From Arthrobacter sp. B6 (GTDB lineage Bacteria; Actinomycetota; Actinomycetes; Actinomycetales; Micrococcaceae): DNA of 64,000 nucleotides. The position numbers and the translations under genes are program-made. The stretch lies in NCBI RefSeq assembly GCF_001663775.1, contig NZ_KV467169.1, positions 1,110,141 to 1,174,140 on the forward strand, written 5' to 3'. Position 1 is the first letter of the stretch, and each line of letters begins with the position of its first letter. Under the pieces are notes generated by a model that did no database searches, was not told where the DNA came from, and was given only the letters and a program-made list of their open reading frames with translations. Of the stretch, positions 50,136 through 59,243 are shown in pieces.

Positions 50136-50618
50136 GTGAGAAGCGAGGACAACATTTGGACCACAGACCCCGCGACGCTGCGTGATGTGGTTCTGGACAC
50201 CGAAGCGATGCAGAGTCGGCTCGAGGACTGTCCTGCACTGGAACGGGTATGGATTTTGTCCCTTCTTGGAAGGACCGAGGAGGCGATCGAAGAAGGCCAG
50301 GCCTATCTGGCAGGTGCCACAAGTCGGTTCCGCCCGCTGCTCGTGCTCGCGCAGTCCTATCAACGACAGTACCAATGGCATGAAGCGGCGAGACTGCAGG
50401 AAGAGGCCCTGCGTCTCGCACACACATCCGCCCGGGAAGCACTCGTTCGCCACCAGATCGGCCGTCGGCTTTTCGACGAGGCCCGATATAAAGAGGCAGC
50501 GGCCGAACTTGAGTGGGCTCATGACCTGTACCGGACAATAGGGCGTACACGCCTCGCCCAAGTCTCCTTGCAGTCCCTGGAGCGTGCCCGTGAAGTCGCA
50601 GGAACCTTACGATCATAA
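50136..50618 (+). CDS. TPR (tetratricopeptide) protein
   Basis: The 160-residue protein consists of helical pairs typical of TPRs: LERVWILSLLGRTEEAIEEG, PLLVLAQSYQRQYQWHEAAR, HQIGRRLFDEARYKEAAAEL and SLQSLERAREVA. GAGGGGCGAGAGCCTG before the GTG start is the ribosome binding site. It is likely a protein-protein interaction scaffold, perhaps in signalling. Partners are unknown. Confidence 0.82.
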   Translation: MRSEDNIWTTDPATLRDVVLDTEAMQSRLEDCPALERVWILSLLGRTEEAIEEGQAYLAGATSRFRPLLVLAQSYQRQYQWHEAARLQEEALRLAHTSAREALVRHQIGRRLFDEARYKEAAAELEWAHDLYRTIGRTRLAQVSLQSLERAREVAGTLRS

Positions 50619-51008
50619 ATAGAGCAGTTCTTCGGTCAGGGCCCGGGTATTGGCAGACCTCATTGCGCGGGTACCCTCAGTTGCGCAGCGTGGCCTGGAA
50701 GCCGCAGCATAAGTGGTGCTCCCCAGCACGGGACAGAAGACAGCGTCGTCCGCGCTAAGTTCGTGTTTGGGCATTCCTACCCGGTTTCCCCTTGACGCCG
50801 ATTATGAACTAGTCAACTGGTGACGTCGGCCACCCTCGGAGGGTACTCCAAGGCATCCGGCATCAAAGTCACCAAAATCCACGCGGGCGGGCGAAGCATC
50901 CACGCCACCGCCTGAAGGGACAACGGCCGAATTCAGAATGATGAGAGTAAACAGCCGAACATGCTGCGTACGGGGCATGTTTCATGCATCCTTAAGATCG
51001 GTGCGGTG
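50619..51008. other. Gap of about 390 bases without a supported gene
   Basis: I see no recognisable gene. A short frame (about 50826-50917) reads TSATLGGYSKASGIKVTKIH but has no partner domain and no ribosome binding site, so it is not called. Confidence 0.45.
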
Positions 51009-52550
51009 TCACGGCTGGGCCTGCATGACGGGCTCTGGTTCAGCCGGCACATGTTCAGATCCCGCGCGGTAGCGGTAGGTGATGTTTTCGTCCTGGACGA
51101 CGAAGGTTTCCACCCCGCTGCGGGACCAGTGCAGCACGAGCAGTCCGTAGCGTTCGGCAAGTTTGGCCAGTGTCGGGAAGGTGGTGACGTCGATGACGGG
51201 CCGGCCGTGGGGCGCCGGCATCGGGTGGACGCGCACGAGTAGCGCGGCGTAGCGGCGGCGGATGGCCGCGGCCTCATCCGCCGGGGCGGCCCGCCGGGCG
51301 AAGACCAGGACAACAACCAGAACGGCCAGCGCGGCCAGGAGCAGGACGGCTGAGATGAACCGGGCTACCGCTGCGCTGATGGTCATTCCGTTCAACCCCA
51401 GCATGCGCTGCGTTGTTACCGGCTGGTCCGTGGTGCTGCTGCCGGCGACGCTCAGGCCCGTTGTCCCGTCGTTGAGGGTGAGCTGTAGCGGCGTTAGGTT
51501 GAGTTTGAGCCCCGGTCGGAAGAGGGCTCCGCCCGCCGTTGTGATTTGGGGTGTGACGGTTATGGAGAGGGGTCCGGCGGGCGTTCCGGTTACGGCGGAC
51601 GCGGCCTGTGCCTTGGCCTCAAGGGCCTTCAGATCCAGGGTGACTGTGCCGTTGTAATCGGATTCAGTAAAGGCATCTGGGCCGGTAAGCGGCACACTTG
51701 AGCGCCAGCCTGCGGGCGTGGACAGGTCCGCCGTAACGTTCACGGTGCCGCGCTCTCCGAAATAGGTGAAGTGGACGTCGACGGTGTCGGCGACTTTGCG
51801 GAATACCGGGTCCGGGGAGTTCGCGGTGGTTCCGTCGTAGGCGGCGCTTTGTCCAACGTCGGCGGTGTAGGAGAAGTCCATCCGCTGATCGTTCTTGATC
51901 TGGGATGCGCCCCGCTCGTCTAGCGGTCCGGACCATGCCGGCACGCCGAGAACAACGCCCAGGATTGCCAGTGCGGAACCGATGCCGACTGAAACCCTCA
52001 GGGATGAAGGGAGACCTCCGAAGGTAAGAGAGGGTGCTGCGGGTGTAGTGGTATGGCGGGACACGGCTAGTCTCCTTTTTTTACGCCGACGGCGGGTGGC
52101 TGCGGCGGCGCTGCCACCGGTTAGCAGGGCGAATGCGAGCACCCCGAGGACAGGGGGACTCGTCAGCGTCTTAAGCCACAGGCCGCCTTGTGGGATGTGA
52201 AGCACGGCCCGGCCCACGAGCTCATCGCCGCGCGGGCGGAGGGGATCAACCGATTGGTTGTTGTCGCCCTTGAAAATGAAGCCGTTCTCGGCGTTCCCGT
52301 CGGTGATCCGGTGAAGGGCCACTTCGTCCTCGTCAGGGAGGTTGTAGGCGGCGATTTCGCCGACGGAGTATGAGGGGGCCCGGGTGACCATGACAAGGTC
52401 GCCCTGATGGTAGACGGGGTTCATGCTGACGCCATGGGTGATGACGATTGCAGCCTGGCCACTGACCAGAACAATCCCTGCGACAGCCACCAGAACCGCT
52501 ACCGCCATGAGGAGGACGCTCGTCAGACGGTGCGTCAGCCGTGATGCCAT
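51009..52550 (-). CDS. SipW-type signal peptidase I fused to a DUF5305-like domain
   Basis: The 513-residue protein begins with a membrane helix and the peptidase motif THGVSMNPVYHQGDLVMV (catalytic Ser), VALHRITDGN (His) and FKGDNNQS. A second helix and a basic stretch (ATRRRRKKRRLAVS) follow. After a third helix comes a large extracytoplasmic beta domain (about 215-430: FSYTADVGQSAAYDG, VDVHFTYFGERG, LRLTLN-type strands) resembling DUF5305, a domain found beside signal peptidases in archaea and actinobacteria. The end has one more helix. The fusion ties processing to a substrate-recognition module. The gene just upstream (52631) is the likely substrate. Confidence 0.88.
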   Translation of the reverse strand: MASRLTHRLTSVLLMAVAVLVAVAGIVLVSGQAAIVITHGVSMNPVYHQGDLVMVTRAPSYSVGEIAAYNLPDEDEVALHRITDGNAENGFIFKGDNNQSVDPLRPRGDELVGRAVLHIPQGGLWLKTLTSPPVLGVLAFALLTGGSAAAATRRRRKKRRLAVSRHTTTPAAPSLTFGGLPSSLRVSVGIGSALAILGVVLGVPAWSGPLDERGASQIKNDQRMDFSYTADVGQSAAYDGTTANSPDPVFRKVADTVDVHFTYFGERGTVNVTADLSTPAGWRSSVPLTGPDAFTESDYNGTVTLDLKALEAKAQAASAVTGTPAGPLSITVTPQITTAGGALFRPGLKLNLTPLQLTLNDGTTGLSVAGSSTTDQPVTTQRMLGLNGMTISAAVARFISAVLLLAALAVLVVVLVFARRAAPADEAAAIRRRYAALLVRVHPMPAPHGRPVIDVTTFPTLAKLAERYGLLVLHWSRSGVETFVVQDENITYRYRAGSEHVPAEPEPVMQAQP

Positions 52551-52630
52551 TGCAATCCTCCAGCGGAAGGAGCGGTGGGACGGGAGCGAGCGGCCAGCCC
52601 CTCAGGGGCCGGCCGCTCAAGGGACCGAAA

Positions 52631-53017
52631 CTAGCTGACGGTGACGGTAGCGCTGGTCACGTCGGTCTTGGTGGCGCCCAGCACGGTGGGGTCACACACG
52701 GATACGTTGGCGGTAATGGGATCGCAGTCGAACACTGCGGTGCCGCCGCCGGTCAGCTCCAGCAGCACGGCTTTGGTATCGGCGCCAGCAGCGAACGTCA
52801 GGGTGACCTGATTGACGGCCGTCTGAGTGCCGTCAGCGACAAAGCCGTACTCCAGGTTGGTAAGGGTGGCACCGGTGACGGCCTGAGTCACCTCACCGCC
52901 GATGAACTGGGTCGCACCCGCGGAGTTGGTGAGACCGGCGCCGGTGAAGGCGGAGCCAGCGGCAACAGCGAGACCGGCGACGGACAGGGCGGAGATGACC
53001 TTTACAGATGTGCGCAT
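52631..53017 (-). CDS. Probable SipW-processed surface protein, module 2
   Basis: The 128-residue protein has a signal peptide (VKVISALSVAGLAVAAGSAF) and a short mature beta-sheet domain with two Cys (VFDCDP and VSVCDP). The spacing of hydrophobic core and Ala/Gly-rich region resembles alternate-type signal peptides, but the A-L-W/N-W mark is missing. It lies 80 bases before the fused peptidase, on the same strand. A pilin-like or matrix role is an inference. Confidence 0.75.
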   Translation of the reverse strand: MRTSVKVISALSVAGLAVAAGSAFTGAGLTNSAGATQFIGGEVTQAVTGATLTNLEYGFVADGTQTAVNQVTLTFAAGADTKAVLLELTGGGTAVFDCDPITANVSVCDPTVLGATKTDVTSATVTVS

Positions 53018-53418
53018 GAGATTTCTCTTTCAGTTTGGGAAGCCCGGCAACCCCTGAGCGGGCCCCGCGGCGGTTGCAACCCCCAGCTACAACTGGATGC
53101 CGCTGCCAGCGAACCAGACTGGACTGCCATCTGTATTTCGTCGACACACCGAAGCTAACAGCCCTAAGGCCCAATAAATCCGTTCCTTGGATTAACCTGC
53201 GGGAAGCCTCTGGAAGCTGCGAACAATCAGGGGAAACAGCAGCACGGCGCTGTGGAAACTGCGGAAAGGGGTCGGCTGGACGCCGGGGCTTGGCACATCC
53301 ACCAGGGTTCGACCGTGGGGCACACCTGATTCCTTAGGCGCTCAAGGCAGGGCCAAGGTTTGCGCAGGATCACCCGAATTCGGGTCCTCACGTCCTCAAG
53401 GGGCCGTAACCTCAAAAC
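53018..53418. other. Divergent promoter region, about 400 bases
   Basis: This separates the module 2 substrate gene (minus) from the Hpt-like gene (plus). No supported ORF and no repeat stands out. The promoter CTTGGATTAACC region (about 53188) may serve the plus-strand gene. Confidence 0.45.
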
Positions 53419-53886
53419 ATGGTCATATCAGCAGCCGCCTCCCTCGAGGCCGACGGTGGTGCAAAATCCGTCAGCCCGGCGCAACACTCCCCAATGGATG
53501 GAACGGTGACACCGTTGCCGGACGATGGGGCACTGCCCCTGGTCGACAGGACAGTCCTGGAAGACCTGGAAGAACAGCTGGGGCGGCCGGATATGGCACG
53601 AAACTTTGCGATGGACTATTCAGTGCTTTGGGGGCAACGGGAGCGTCGTCTCATTGACTCATTCGAGCGTGAAGACCAGGCCGCCGCCATTGAAGCAGCT
53701 ATCAGCCTGAAAGTCTCTTCTGCCATGGTCGGCGGGTTACGGCTGGCGTGTCTTGCCCAGTTGCTGGAGGCTGCTGTCAGGGAAGGCGATCTGCACCAGG
53801 GAGCGTCCGTCCTTGCCCTGGTTTCAGCCCACGGCCGGGCCACAGTGAACGAACTGGAGAACCGGTACCTCCGGCACGGATGTTAG
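53419..53886 (+). CDS. Hpt-fold protein without the phosphorylatable histidine, copy 3
   Basis: The 155-residue protein has an Ala/Ser-rich, probably disordered tail (1-35) and a helical Hpt-like core. The active-site segment AAIEAAISLKVSSAMVGGLR has Ile in place of His and Val in place of the Gly after Lys, followed by LACLAQLLEAAVREGD. It is convergent with the OmpR-type regulator at 53912 and ends 26 bases from it. Binding of that receiver domain is an inference worth testing. Confidence 0.78.
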   Translation: MVISAAASLEADGGAKSVSPAQHSPMDGTVTPLPDDGALPLVDRTVLEDLEEQLGRPDMARNFAMDYSVLWGQRERRLIDSFEREDQAAAIEAAISLKVSSAMVGGLRLACLAQLLEAAVREGDLHQGASVLALVSAHGRATVNELENRYLRHGC

Positions 53887-53911
53887 GCGTGGTTCCGGCT
53901 CTGAGACACGG

Positions 53912-54697
53912 TTAGGCAGATTCAGTCGGCCTTCGTGGGCTGGCCAGCCGGTAGCCGGCCCCGCGGACGGTCTGTAGCCAGCGAGGCGATTCCGGATTGT
54001 CGCGGAGCTTACGGCGGAGATTGCCGATATGCACTTCAACAGCGCGTTCATCAGAGTCACTGATATAGGCGTCCTTGGGGTAGTACTCACCTCGAAGAGC
54101 GCGGACGAGCTCGGCTCGCGACAGGACGCTTCCGGGAGCGCGGAGCAGTTCATAGAGGAGATCGAATTCACTTTTTGTCAGTTCCAGAGCCGTCCCGTCC
54201 ACAGCAGCTGTCCGCTTCCCGTAGTCCAGGGCCAGCCCGTTGTGCCGCAGGACAGATTCGCCGTTCCCGGCCGGTCGAAACGAAACTTCCGGCGAGGATC
54301 CGGCCGGATTTTCATCCGGGCTCTGCGCCCGTGGCCGACGCATCATCGCCGCGAGCCGTGCCCGCAATTCCCGCGGCCGGAATGGTTTAGTGATGTAGTC
54401 ATCGGCCCCCGCCTGGAGCGCGGTCAGCATGTCAGGCTCATTGTTCCTGCCCGTGAGCACCACGACGTAGGCGTTGCTGAACTCGCGGATCCGGCGCAGA
54501 ACCTCGAAACCATCAATATCAGGCAGACCCACGTCCAAGGTCACGACATCGGGCTTCCTGACCCGGACCACCTCGACGCCTTCCCTCCCGTCGGCCGCCG
54601 CATGGACAACATAACCAGCCTGAAGGAGCACCCCCTCAAGCAAGTTGCGCACGTCCAGGTCGTCTTCAATCACTACAGCCACGCCAAGGTCCCCCAT
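53912..54697 (-). CDS. OmpR/PhoB-family response regulator
   Basis: The 261-residue protein has a receiver (VVIEDDLDV, Asp55 in TLDVGLPDIDG, Lys in YITKPFRP) and a winged-helix DNA-binding domain (LELTKSEFDLLYELLRAPG, the recognition region around VEVHIGNLRRKLRDNP and GAGYRL). The linker is longer and Pro-rich. No kinase gene is adjacent. It is convergent with the Hpt-like gene. Confidence 0.93.
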   Translation of the reverse strand: MGDLGVAVVIEDDLDVRNLLEGVLLQAGYVVHAAADGREGVEVVRVRKPDVVTLDVGLPDIDGFEVLRRIREFSNAYVVVLTGRNNEPDMLTALQAGADDYITKPFRPRELRARLAAMMRRPRAQSPDENPAGSSPEVSFRPAGNGESVLRHNGLALDYGKRTAAVDGTALELTKSEFDLLYELLRAPGSVLSRAELVRALRGEYYPKDAYISDSDERAVEVHIGNLRRKLRDNPESPRWLQTVRGAGYRLASPRRPTESA

Positions 54698-54793
54698 GGC
54701 CCCCCCAAAGTTCAGTCTGATGAATCCATGCCGGCCAAGGCCGACGCGGCATTCCGAGCCACAGTTCCAAGCTACAAGGAACGCGGAGGAATT

Positions 54794-55192
54794 TCATGAA
54801 ATCGCGTTTAGGAGCCCGTCGCTGAACATTGAGTGTTGGCCCGGCATCGAACGTACCGTACAGTGGCCGCGCGGGCTGCAAGTCCCCCTATGCTGGGCCA
54901 CGCCCTTGCCCCGGCAACGGAAAGCAGCGCCGTCTGAGGGCTCAGCTAGAGAGATCTCCGCGGCCCAGACTCTGATGTCCTCAGGAGTGAACCGGACTCC
55001 CGGGAGGACGGCCTGGAGCCTCTCCGTCAGGCTTGCTTCAACCACGAAGATCGGCATATCGGCGGCGCCTATTCCAGCTTCCTCAAGCGCCCCGTCCAAA
55101 CGATCTAGCAAGATGTCTAGCATCGCGTTCACGTCTTGGTCACAACCCGACCTAATGGTTCCCCAAGTCATGCCGCCCCAATCGCCATGCAA
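54794..55192 (-). CDS. Protein of unknown function (132 residues)
   Basis: The N-terminal half is helical and has good coding character (DVNAMLDILLDRLDGALEEA, IFVVEASLTERLQAVLPGVR, FTPEDIRVWAAEISLAEPSD); the last 45 residues are Arg/Cys/His-rich and may be beyond the real gene. I do not recognise the family. An alternative start is the ATG at 55171. Confidence 0.5.
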   Translation of the reverse strand: MHGDWGGMTWGTIRSGCDQDVNAMLDILLDRLDGALEEAGIGAADMPIFVVEASLTERLQAVLPGVRFTPEDIRVWAAEISLAEPSDGAAFRCRGKGVAQHRGTCSPRGHCTVRSMPGQHSMFSDGLLNAIS

Positions 55193-55303
55193 TGTTTTAT
55201 CTACCGGCTACCGTATCCCGTACTCCGTTAACGTCCCTCCACGCTGGACCGTGAGGGCGCGTCAAAGCATGGACGTTTCAGCAGCTGGCAAAGGTGGCCG
55301 CGG

Positions 55304-56119
55304 CTAGTGCTGGGAGCGGGTCTCCTGCAGGCGCTTGATGAACCAGCGGGACTGCTCCGGGCCGTACGGAAGGACCGGGATGGCCTTGGTCGCGTCGGAC
55401 GGCGCCTCGCGGATGGAACGCTGGGCCTGGCGGACTGCGGTGGTCATGGTGTTGGCCATGGTCTTGACGAACTGGTCGCTGCAGGGCTGGCCGTGGCCGG
55501 GGATCAGGAATTCATAGCGGTGGCGCAGCGCGGAGATGTGCCGCAGCGAATCGGCCCATTCCTCGGGGAAGGAGTCCTCAAAAGAGGGGTGCGCGCCCTT
55601 CTCCACAAGGTCCCCCACGTACAGGGTGGTGGGTGTGCCCACCAGGAGGTCACCGTCGGTATGGCCGCGGCCCAGGTAGAAGAGAGTGGCGGTCAACCCG
55701 CCAAGGTCCACCAACACCGGCTGGTCTTTGACGATGGCGTTGGGCACCACCAGTTCAACGTTCTCGCCTTCACCCGTGGACATCTCCGGTTCCAGCGTGC
55801 CCACGAAGCGGCGCTGCAGGTCCCCGCGTTCCTCTATTTCGGCGGCGCAGTTTTCGTGGGCCCAGAATTCGGTGGCGCCGTCCTCAACAAACACGGCGTT
55901 GCCAAAGAAGTGGTCGTAGTGCGCGTGGGTGTTGACCACCACGAGTGGCAGCTGGGTCTTCTCCCGCACCGCGTCCAAAATCTCGCGTCCCTGCCGCGGG
56001 CCGCAGCCGGTATCGATCACCATTGCCCGCTCGGATCCAACAACCAGGCCGGTGTTCAGCAGCGAACCTTCGGTGACCAGCACATAGTTGTCCGCGCCGA
56101 CTTCGAGCCATTCTGACAT
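55304..56119 (-). CDS. MBL-fold metallo-hydrolase
   Basis: The 271-residue protein has the metallo-beta-lactamase motifs: NTHAHYDHFFGN (HxHxDH), the later His in GRGHTDGD, and PGHGQP. The start at 56119 gives the normal N-terminus (LEVGADNYVLVTEGSLLNTG). Substrates of this type (hydroxyacylglutathione-like, lactonase-like) cannot be told apart here. Two partial copies of its 3' end lie at 46852 and 49169. It stands alone. Confidence 0.9.
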   Translation of the reverse strand: MSEWLEVGADNYVLVTEGSLLNTGLVVGSERAMVIDTGCGPRQGREILDAVREKTQLPLVVVNTHAHYDHFFGNAVFVEDGATEFWAHENCAAEIEERGDLQRRFVGTLEPEMSTGEGENVELVVPNAIVKDQPVLVDLGGLTATLFYLGRGHTDGDLLVGTPTTLYVGDLVEKGAHPSFEDSFPEEWADSLRHISALRHRYEFLIPGHGQPCSDQFVKTMANTMTTAVRQAQRSIREAPSDATKAIPVLPYGPEQSRWFIKRLQETRSQH

Positions 56120-56268
56120 TGTTTCTCCATACCTCCGGCAAGCAGTTACGTTCGTCTTGGCCACGATTCTACCCACCGGTCCTTGGAGTTCAGGGGACGT
56201 TGGCACGGGCCTGCCGCCTGTGCACAGGCGACCGAATGTTTTCGCGGCAGGAAGTAGTCTGGGTACCC

Positions 56269-57468
56269 TCAGCGAGCGGACGGTGCGGCGGTTGCAGCGA
56301 CAGGCGGCACGGCTGTTGGTTCCGCCTCCGGCTTCTTTACGGGTTCCTGCGTTACCTTCTGGACGGGGGCGGGAGCCGGCGCGGCGCTGGGCGACGGGGC
56401 TGGTGCCGCCGTCGGGACTGGTGTCGCCGTCGGGGCCGGCGCGGGGGCTGGCACCGCCGCCGGAGCTGGCGCCACGGTCTTTGCTGGTGTGGGGGACGGC
56501 ACCGGGGCAGCAGTGGGGGCACTGACAGGAGAAGAAGGCCTGACGTTCGCCTTGCTTTCCCGCACTTCATGCCCGTCGGCTTCATGGTGATGGATCTGAG
56601 CAGCGGAAACAGCCCATGCGGGCACGTCAGCCGCTGTGCCCGCCGTGCGGTAGTCCGTCATCGTTAGACCGGCAACGGGCTCAGGGTGGTGCAGCGGCTG
56701 GAGGGTCCATTTCGCTGGATCGGTGTGGTCGCCGTTCAGAATCGTTTCGAAATGCAGGTGGCATCCTGTTGACGCTCCGGTAGTTCCGACCCGGGCAATG
56801 ATGTCACCGGCCTGCACGGACTGGCCCTTGCGGACGGCGATGCCCTCAAGGTGGTTGTAAGTGGTGATCAGGCCGTTGCCGTGGTCGAGTTCCACCCTGT
56901 TGCCGCCGCCCCAGTGATGCCACCCCACTGCCCGCACCACGCCAGCATCGGCCGAGTGGACGTGCGTTCCGCAGGCTGCAGCGAAGTCCAGGCCCCAGTG
57001 AAACTCCCCCGCTGACCCGGTGATCGGATTCGTTCGGAGCCCGTACCGTGAGCTGGGCGTCAGTGCTGCCAGCGGTGCCATCAGGGTTCCGGGTCCGGGG
57101 CGACGCCGCTCAGCGGAGGCCACATTGAGTTTCCCAGTCTCTTCCTTGGTTCCGGTAAGGACCACGGAACGGCTGTAGGACAGCAGGGCATCAGCCGACG
57201 CAGAGACGACGCCGGCCACCGGAGCGGACTCCTGCGCGGCGGCAACAGCGACGTGGCCGGAGCCAGATCCGGAGGTGATGCTCTCCGGCATGTGTGCCGG
57301 CACGAGACTGAAGGAAGTAGCTGCACCGTTGGCCTGGAGTCCGACAGCCATCACAGCAAGAGCAGCTGTTCCGGTGCTCATGGCCAGCCGGATGGCAAGG
57401 CGCCGGCGCTGCTGTGTGCGCCGGACGTCAGACCGCGCCAGATGTTTCGCCAATTGGATCTCCCCCAC
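56269..57468 (-). CDS. M23-family cell-wall endopeptidase
   Basis: The 399-residue protein has an N-terminal basic region and a membrane helix (about 30-50), then the M23 domain with FHWGLDFAA (His and Asp zinc ligands) and STGCHLHFET (HxH). The C-terminal 100 residues are a Pro/Ala/Thr-rich repeat (PAPAPTATPVPT and variants) that may span the wall. It should cut peptide cross-links in peptidoglycan outside the membrane. A strong GGGGGAGATCCA lies before the ATG. Confidence 0.93.
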   Translation of the reverse strand: MGEIQLAKHLARSDVRRTQQRRRLAIRLAMSTGTAALAVMAVGLQANGAATSFSLVPAHMPESITSGSGSGHVAVAAAQESAPVAGVVSASADALLSYSRSVVLTGTKEETGKLNVASAERRRPGPGTLMAPLAALTPSSRYGLRTNPITGSAGEFHWGLDFAAACGTHVHSADAGVVRAVGWHHWGGGNRVELDHGNGLITTYNHLEGIAVRKGQSVQAGDIIARVGTTGASTGCHLHFETILNGDHTDPAKWTLQPLHHPEPVAGLTMTDYRTAGTAADVPAWAVSAAQIHHHEADGHEVRESKANVRPSSPVSAPTAAPVPSPTPAKTVAPAPAAVPAPAPAPTATPVPTAAPAPSPSAAPAPAPVQKVTQEPVKKPEAEPTAVPPVAATAAPSAR

Positions 57469-57689
57469 AGAAGCCGCCTGAATGCTTGTGAATGGCGGAC
57501 GTTTCTACCATGGGACCACCCCGAAACCCTTGCCGGAGCCGATCTGTGGATAACCTAGGCAAAGCCTCACGGGGCGCGCGCAAACCTGCGTAAGTCTTCA
57601 CAGAAAGCTGCGGAGGGCCAAGGGAGGACCAGCGTCCTAAACAGGGAGGTTTACCGTCCGGAAACTTAATACTGGGTATCATCTAGCTC

Positions 57690-57830
57690 ATGGGGACCAA
57701 ACAACACAGGACTTTTTGCGCCGCGTGCGGTAAGACCACCAACCACGTCACTGTCTTTCAGAAGGACGACGACGGTGGCCCGCTGGTTGCCACTGTCCAG
57801 TGCTTTGGGCACTCGGACGTGCGCGGCTGA
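57690..57830 (+). CDS. Small Cys-containing protein (46 residues)
   Basis: The peptide starts GTKQHRTFCAACGKTTNHVT and ends QCFGHSDVRG. The CAAC pair with an H/C further on suggests a minimal zinc site. The stop is at 57828. I do not recognise the family. No strong ribosome binding site is visible. Confidence 0.5.
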   Translation: MGTKQHRTFCAACGKTTNHVTVFQKDDDGGPLVATVQCFGHSDVRG

Positions 57831-57927
57831 GCCCCGGTTCAAGAACGACAACGATGCGGACGTTGTTATCGGACGGCTGTCCTCATTTCCGGAAGATGGG
57901 CGACACAAGCCCCGTGGACCGTGCCGC

Positions 57928-58755
57928 TCATTGAGTCAGGGTGGCCCAGGACTCCAGGAACTTCTCTGCGATGTGGGCGTGGCCGGCCGTGTTGACGTGG
58001 GCGCCGTCAAAATCGAATCCCGGGCTGTTGGCGTCTGTGAACCAGCCGGCCTCGTAGGCGTCAATGAACGGAGCGTTGGCGGCTTCGGCGCCGGCACGGA
58101 CTGCGGTGTTCGCTGCGGTCAGCTCCTCGGCGAACGGCTGCGGGGCAGAAGGCCCCAGAACAACCACCTGGACGCCTGGCCAGAATCTGCGGGCCGATTC
58201 GATGGTCTGCGCCGTGGCCCTTTTGATTTCCTCGGAGTTGCTGATCAGGGAGTCGTTCTGTCCGCCTTGAAGAATGAGAAGGTTCGGGACAAAGGACGGA
58301 TCCTCGGCGATGGTCTGCAACCGGACTTCGTACTCCAGGGCCAACTCATCCTGCGCACCGCCGCCCCACGCGAAGCCGGTTCCCGGCTCGCCTTCGATGT
58401 TGGTGGGATATCCGAGCGAGCCGGCAACGAGGTACGCCCACCCCTGGTCGGCCGGAGCTGCACCCACACCGGCGGTATAGGAGTCGCCAAGAATCAGGAG
58501 GACAGGCTCAACGGGAAGCTGGATTCCCAGCCGTTGCGCCGTTGCTGTAGCTGTGGGCGTGGGTGAAGGGGTCGCAGTGGCAGTTGGCGTAGCAGCCTGC
58601 GAGCTTGCCGTCACAGGGATAACGACCTCGCCCGCGCCGCGCGGATTCGTAAGGGCAATACCTGCTACCCCAAAAGCCACCACTGCTAGCAGAAAAAGTG
58701 CACCGTACTTGATCCATTCCTGCTTGGTTACGTTGAGTCCACCGCCGTTTCTTGT
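57928..58755 (-). CDS. SGNH/GDSL-family hydrolase, membrane-anchored
   Basis: The protein of about 275 residues has one N-terminal membrane helix (YGALFLLAVVAFGVAGIALT), a Pro/Thr/Ala linker, and a GDSL-type hydrolase with the catalytic Ser in LILGDSYTAG, Asn in LQGGQNDSL and Asp/His in FDGAHVNTAGH. It faces the outside and probably deacylates a wall polymer or glycan. GTG 58755 is preferred for the spacing of TAGGA; ATG 58767 is also possible. Confidence 0.88.
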   Translation of the reverse strand, partial: TRNGGGLNVTKQEWIKYGALFLLAVVAFGVAGIALTNPRGAGEVVIPVTASSQAATPTATATPSPTPTATATAQRLGIQLPVEPVLLILGDSYTAGVGAAPADQGWAYLVAGSLGYPTNIEGEPGTGFAWGGGAQDELALEYEVRLQTIAEDPSFVPNLLILQGGQNDSLISNSEEIKRATAQTIESARRFWPGVQVVVLGPSAPQPFAEELTAANTAVRAGAEAANAPFIDAYEAGWFTDANSPGFDFDGAHVNTAGHAHIAEKFLESWATLTQ

Positions 58756-58857
58756 CACCCGGCACATCCTACCGGCACAGTTTCGCCCGCCGCTCTGCCG
58801 CGTCCGGGTCTAGGGTCTTGCCAGCCGCACGGGTCCGCCCAGGCGCCCCGGACTCGG

Positions 58858-59001
58858 CTAACTTTCCCTGCGTCTGCGGTCTCGCGGTTCGGCGGACTCT
58901 CCCTGCCTCGCCGGAGCGGAGCATGCTTCACAGCGACCGACAAACTGGTGGGGGCAGTCCGTCGGATCTGATTCCTCCCCGGTGGGCACTCTGATTCGCA
59001 T
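58858..59001 (-). CDS. Weak small ORF with a possible zinc site
   Basis: The 47-residue peptide (RIRVPTGEESDPTDCPHQFV, then GRCEACSAPARQGES) has a C-x(7)-C-x(2)-C pattern with a His, and GGGG before the ATG. There is no further support and the C-terminus is a run of Arg. Low confidence. Confidence 0.3.
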   Translation of the reverse strand: MRIRVPTGEESDPTDCPHQFVGRCEACSAPARQGESAEPRDRRRRES

Positions 59002-59194
59002 GGGACCCCTGCGCTTTCTGTGCACGTCGTGACGGCGATGCTGGCGCCGGCGGCGATCGTAGAGGCCGTGAATCCCGCCGGCGACATCAGTAAACACCGT
59101 TTCTCCGCCCGATGCACGAGTAGCCAATACTCGGATTCTCAGCCACGACTACTGACCCTCCGCCAGCGGATAGGCAGGCCCTCCGTTCAGGCTT

Positions 59195-59227
59195 CGTACG
59201 ACGACGGCACTGAACCGCCGTCGTACG
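59195..59227 (-). terminator. Hairpin terminator of the 2-oxoacid dehydrogenase operon
   Basis: CGTACGACGACGG and CCGCCGTCGTACG pair over 13 bases with one mismatch and a 7-base loop, 17 bases beyond the E2 stop at 59244. Confidence 0.65.
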
Positions 59228-59243
59228 TCCACCTTCGAAGCGG

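Larger units (their letters stand above)
58768..59243. other. Gap of about 475 bases with one weak small ORF and a hairpin
   Basis: Between SGNH hydrolase and E2 only the weak ORF at 58858-59001 and the terminator hairpin at 59195-59227 are visible. No promoter pair or repeat stands out. Confidence 0.45.

Noticed and set aside
50826..50917. Short plus-strand frame VTSATLGGYSKASGIK
   Set aside because: About 31 codons, no ribosome binding site, no recognisable family.
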